Source of the DNA: Xanthomonas translucens pv. cerealis
Lineage (GTDB): Bacteria; Pseudomonadota; Gammaproteobacteria; Xanthomonadales; Xanthomonadaceae
Direction: 5' to 3'
DNA length: 64,000 nucleotides
NCBI RefSeq assembly: GCF_006838285.1
Contig: NZ_CP038228.1
Coordinates: forward strand, 124,001-188,000
The notes below the pieces were generated by a model, which made no database searches, was not told where the DNA came from, and saw only the letters and a list, made by a program, of their open reading frames with translations. Below are positions 63,330 to 64,000 of this stretch, piece by piece. Numbering within the stretch: the stretch's first letter is position 1; each line of letters opens with the position of its first letter. Position numbers and translations under genes: made by a program.

Positions 63330-63988
63330 GCAAGAAATTCAATGTAAAAGACCTCGACTTCAACAACATCGGCAACTGGCCGCAGCAGGCCAAGATCGGC
63401 TTCTGCGTGCTGCTCACGCTGTTCATCCTGGCCATGTCCTGGTTCCTGCTGCTCAGCGACAAGCGCGACGAGCTGGGTTCGCTGGAGCAGAAGGAAACCG
63501 AGTTGCGCGCCTCGTTCGAGAAGGAGCAAAGCCGCGCGGTCAACCTGCAGCCGCTGAAGCAGCAGCTGGCGCAGATGGAGCAGGTGCTGCAGCAGCTGCC
63601 GAGCAAGACCGAGATGCCGGACCTGATCATCGACATCTCGCAGACCGCGTTGTCCAGCGGCCTGGCCAACGAGCTGTTCCAGCCCGGTCCGGAGTCGCCG
63701 AAGGAATTCTACGCGGAGAAGCCGATCGCGCTGCGCATGGTCGGCAGCTACCACCAGTTCGGTGCCTTCGTCAGCGGCGTGGCGTCGCTGCCGCGGGTGG
63801 TGATCCTGACCATGCACGACATCAATCTCAAGCCCAAGGACAAGAAGGCCGGACTCACCGCGCGCGGCGAGCTGGAACTGTCCGGCACGGTCAAGACCTA
63901 TCGCTATCTGGACGACAAGGAGATGGCGGACCAGGAGAAGGCGGCAGCCGCGGCGAAGAAGGATTCCAAGCAAGGCGGTGGCGCATGA
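63326..63988 (+). CDS. pilO: Type IV pilus inner-membrane protein PilO
   Basis: A 220-residue partner of PilN: one transmembrane helix near the N-terminus (IGFCVLLTLFILAMSWFLLL), a coiled coil (LEQKETELRASFEKEQSRAV), and a ferredoxin-like periplasmic domain (FYAEKPIALRMVGSYHQFGA, FVSGVASLPRVVILTMHDIN). Lys-rich C-terminus (AAAAKKDSKQGGGA). Together with PilM, N and P it forms the ring that connects motor and secretin. Overlaps pilN (ATGA) and pilP. Confidence 0.95.
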   Translation: MSKKFNVKDLDFNNIGNWPQQAKIGFCVLLTLFILAMSWFLLLSDKRDELGSLEQKETELRASFEKEQSRAVNLQPLKQQLAQMEQVLQQLPSKTEMPDLIIDISQTALSSGLANELFQPGPESPKEFYAEKPIALRMVGSYHQFGAFVSGVASLPRVVILTMHDINLKPKDKKAGLTARGELELSGTVKTYRYLDDKEMADQEKAAAAAKKDSKQGGGA

Positions 63989-64000
63989 CGCGGCGGATCG
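63985..64000 (+). CDS. pilP: Start of pilP (truncated by window end)
   Basis: The ATG at 63985 overlaps the pilO stop (ATGA) and begins MTRRI before the window ends. The pilMNOPQ order makes pilP, an inner-membrane lipoprotein gene, the expected product. The call rests on position only. Confidence 0.6.

Overview
The window looks like chromosomal DNA of a Xanthomonas (Xanthomonadaceae, Gammaproteobacteria). This rests on the very high GC content, the pilMNO genes divergent from a PBP1A gene, the zapA-6S RNA-fau order, a pyrophosphate-type phosphofructokinase as the only PFK seen, an ISXo2-like (IS1595 family) transposase remnant, and abundant GTAG-type REP hairpins and heptad repeats. Genus is an inference from gene content; species is not assignable by eye. 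Most genes are housekeeping genes. Because GC is so high, very long spurious open frames lie antisense to real genes and were ignored.

Layout. 1-3.8 kb: the tail of a chemotaxis receptor, a TPP riboswitch with thiC, and an ion-channel-like membrane protein. 3.8-5.0 kb: a small scrap yard with a frameshifted IS1595-type transposase joined to a Fic-like protein fragment. 5-13 kb: an HDOD regulator and a striking pyrophosphate group (soluble PPase, membrane H+-PPase, PPi-dependent PFK) next to adk. 13-14 kb: about 1 kb of REP repeats. 14-23.4 kb: mpl, a LON-domain protein, a DedA/PAP2/LssY fusion, a RIO-like kinase, an SDR, a ROK regulator, gloA and argD. 23.4-25.4 kb: a dispersed repeat, a hexanucleotide microsatellite, a HAD hydrolase and the ruins of a MalT-like regulator. 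25.4-32.4 kb: hemL, thiE, rubredoxin, a SirB1-like protein, DUF192, rpiA, EVE, fau, 6S RNA, zapA and a ZapA-partner-like coiled-coil protein. 32.5-40.1 kb: a GGDEF-EAL protein, YecA-like protein, pepP, a graveyard with a partial pepQ copy, a TetR/cytochrome b561 operon and pepQ. 40.2-48 kb: PilZ + DUF1631, then hemW, rdgB and rph reading leftward, and yicC, gmk, rpoZ, spoT reading rightward. 50.4-51.8 kb: a two-gene AT-richer cassette of unknown function wedged between spoT and ridA-recG. 54.5-64 kb: nucleoside hydrolase, L31 type B, gltA, an uncharacterised protein, mrcA and pilMNO(P).

How genes work together. thiC and thiE belong to thiamine synthesis. ppa, hppA and pfp share pyrophosphate as substrate or product. 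rph, rdgB and hemW form a leftward run, and DUF1631 and PilZ overlap translationally, suggesting a c-di-GMP-linked pair. gmk, rpoZ and spoT form the conserved nucleotide/stringent-response block. pilMNO(P) encode the inner-membrane alignment complex of type IV pili. The best candidates for something undescribed are the low-GC cassette at 50.5-51.8 kb and a family of intergenic heptad-repeat elements, several of them hairpins, scattered through the whole window.
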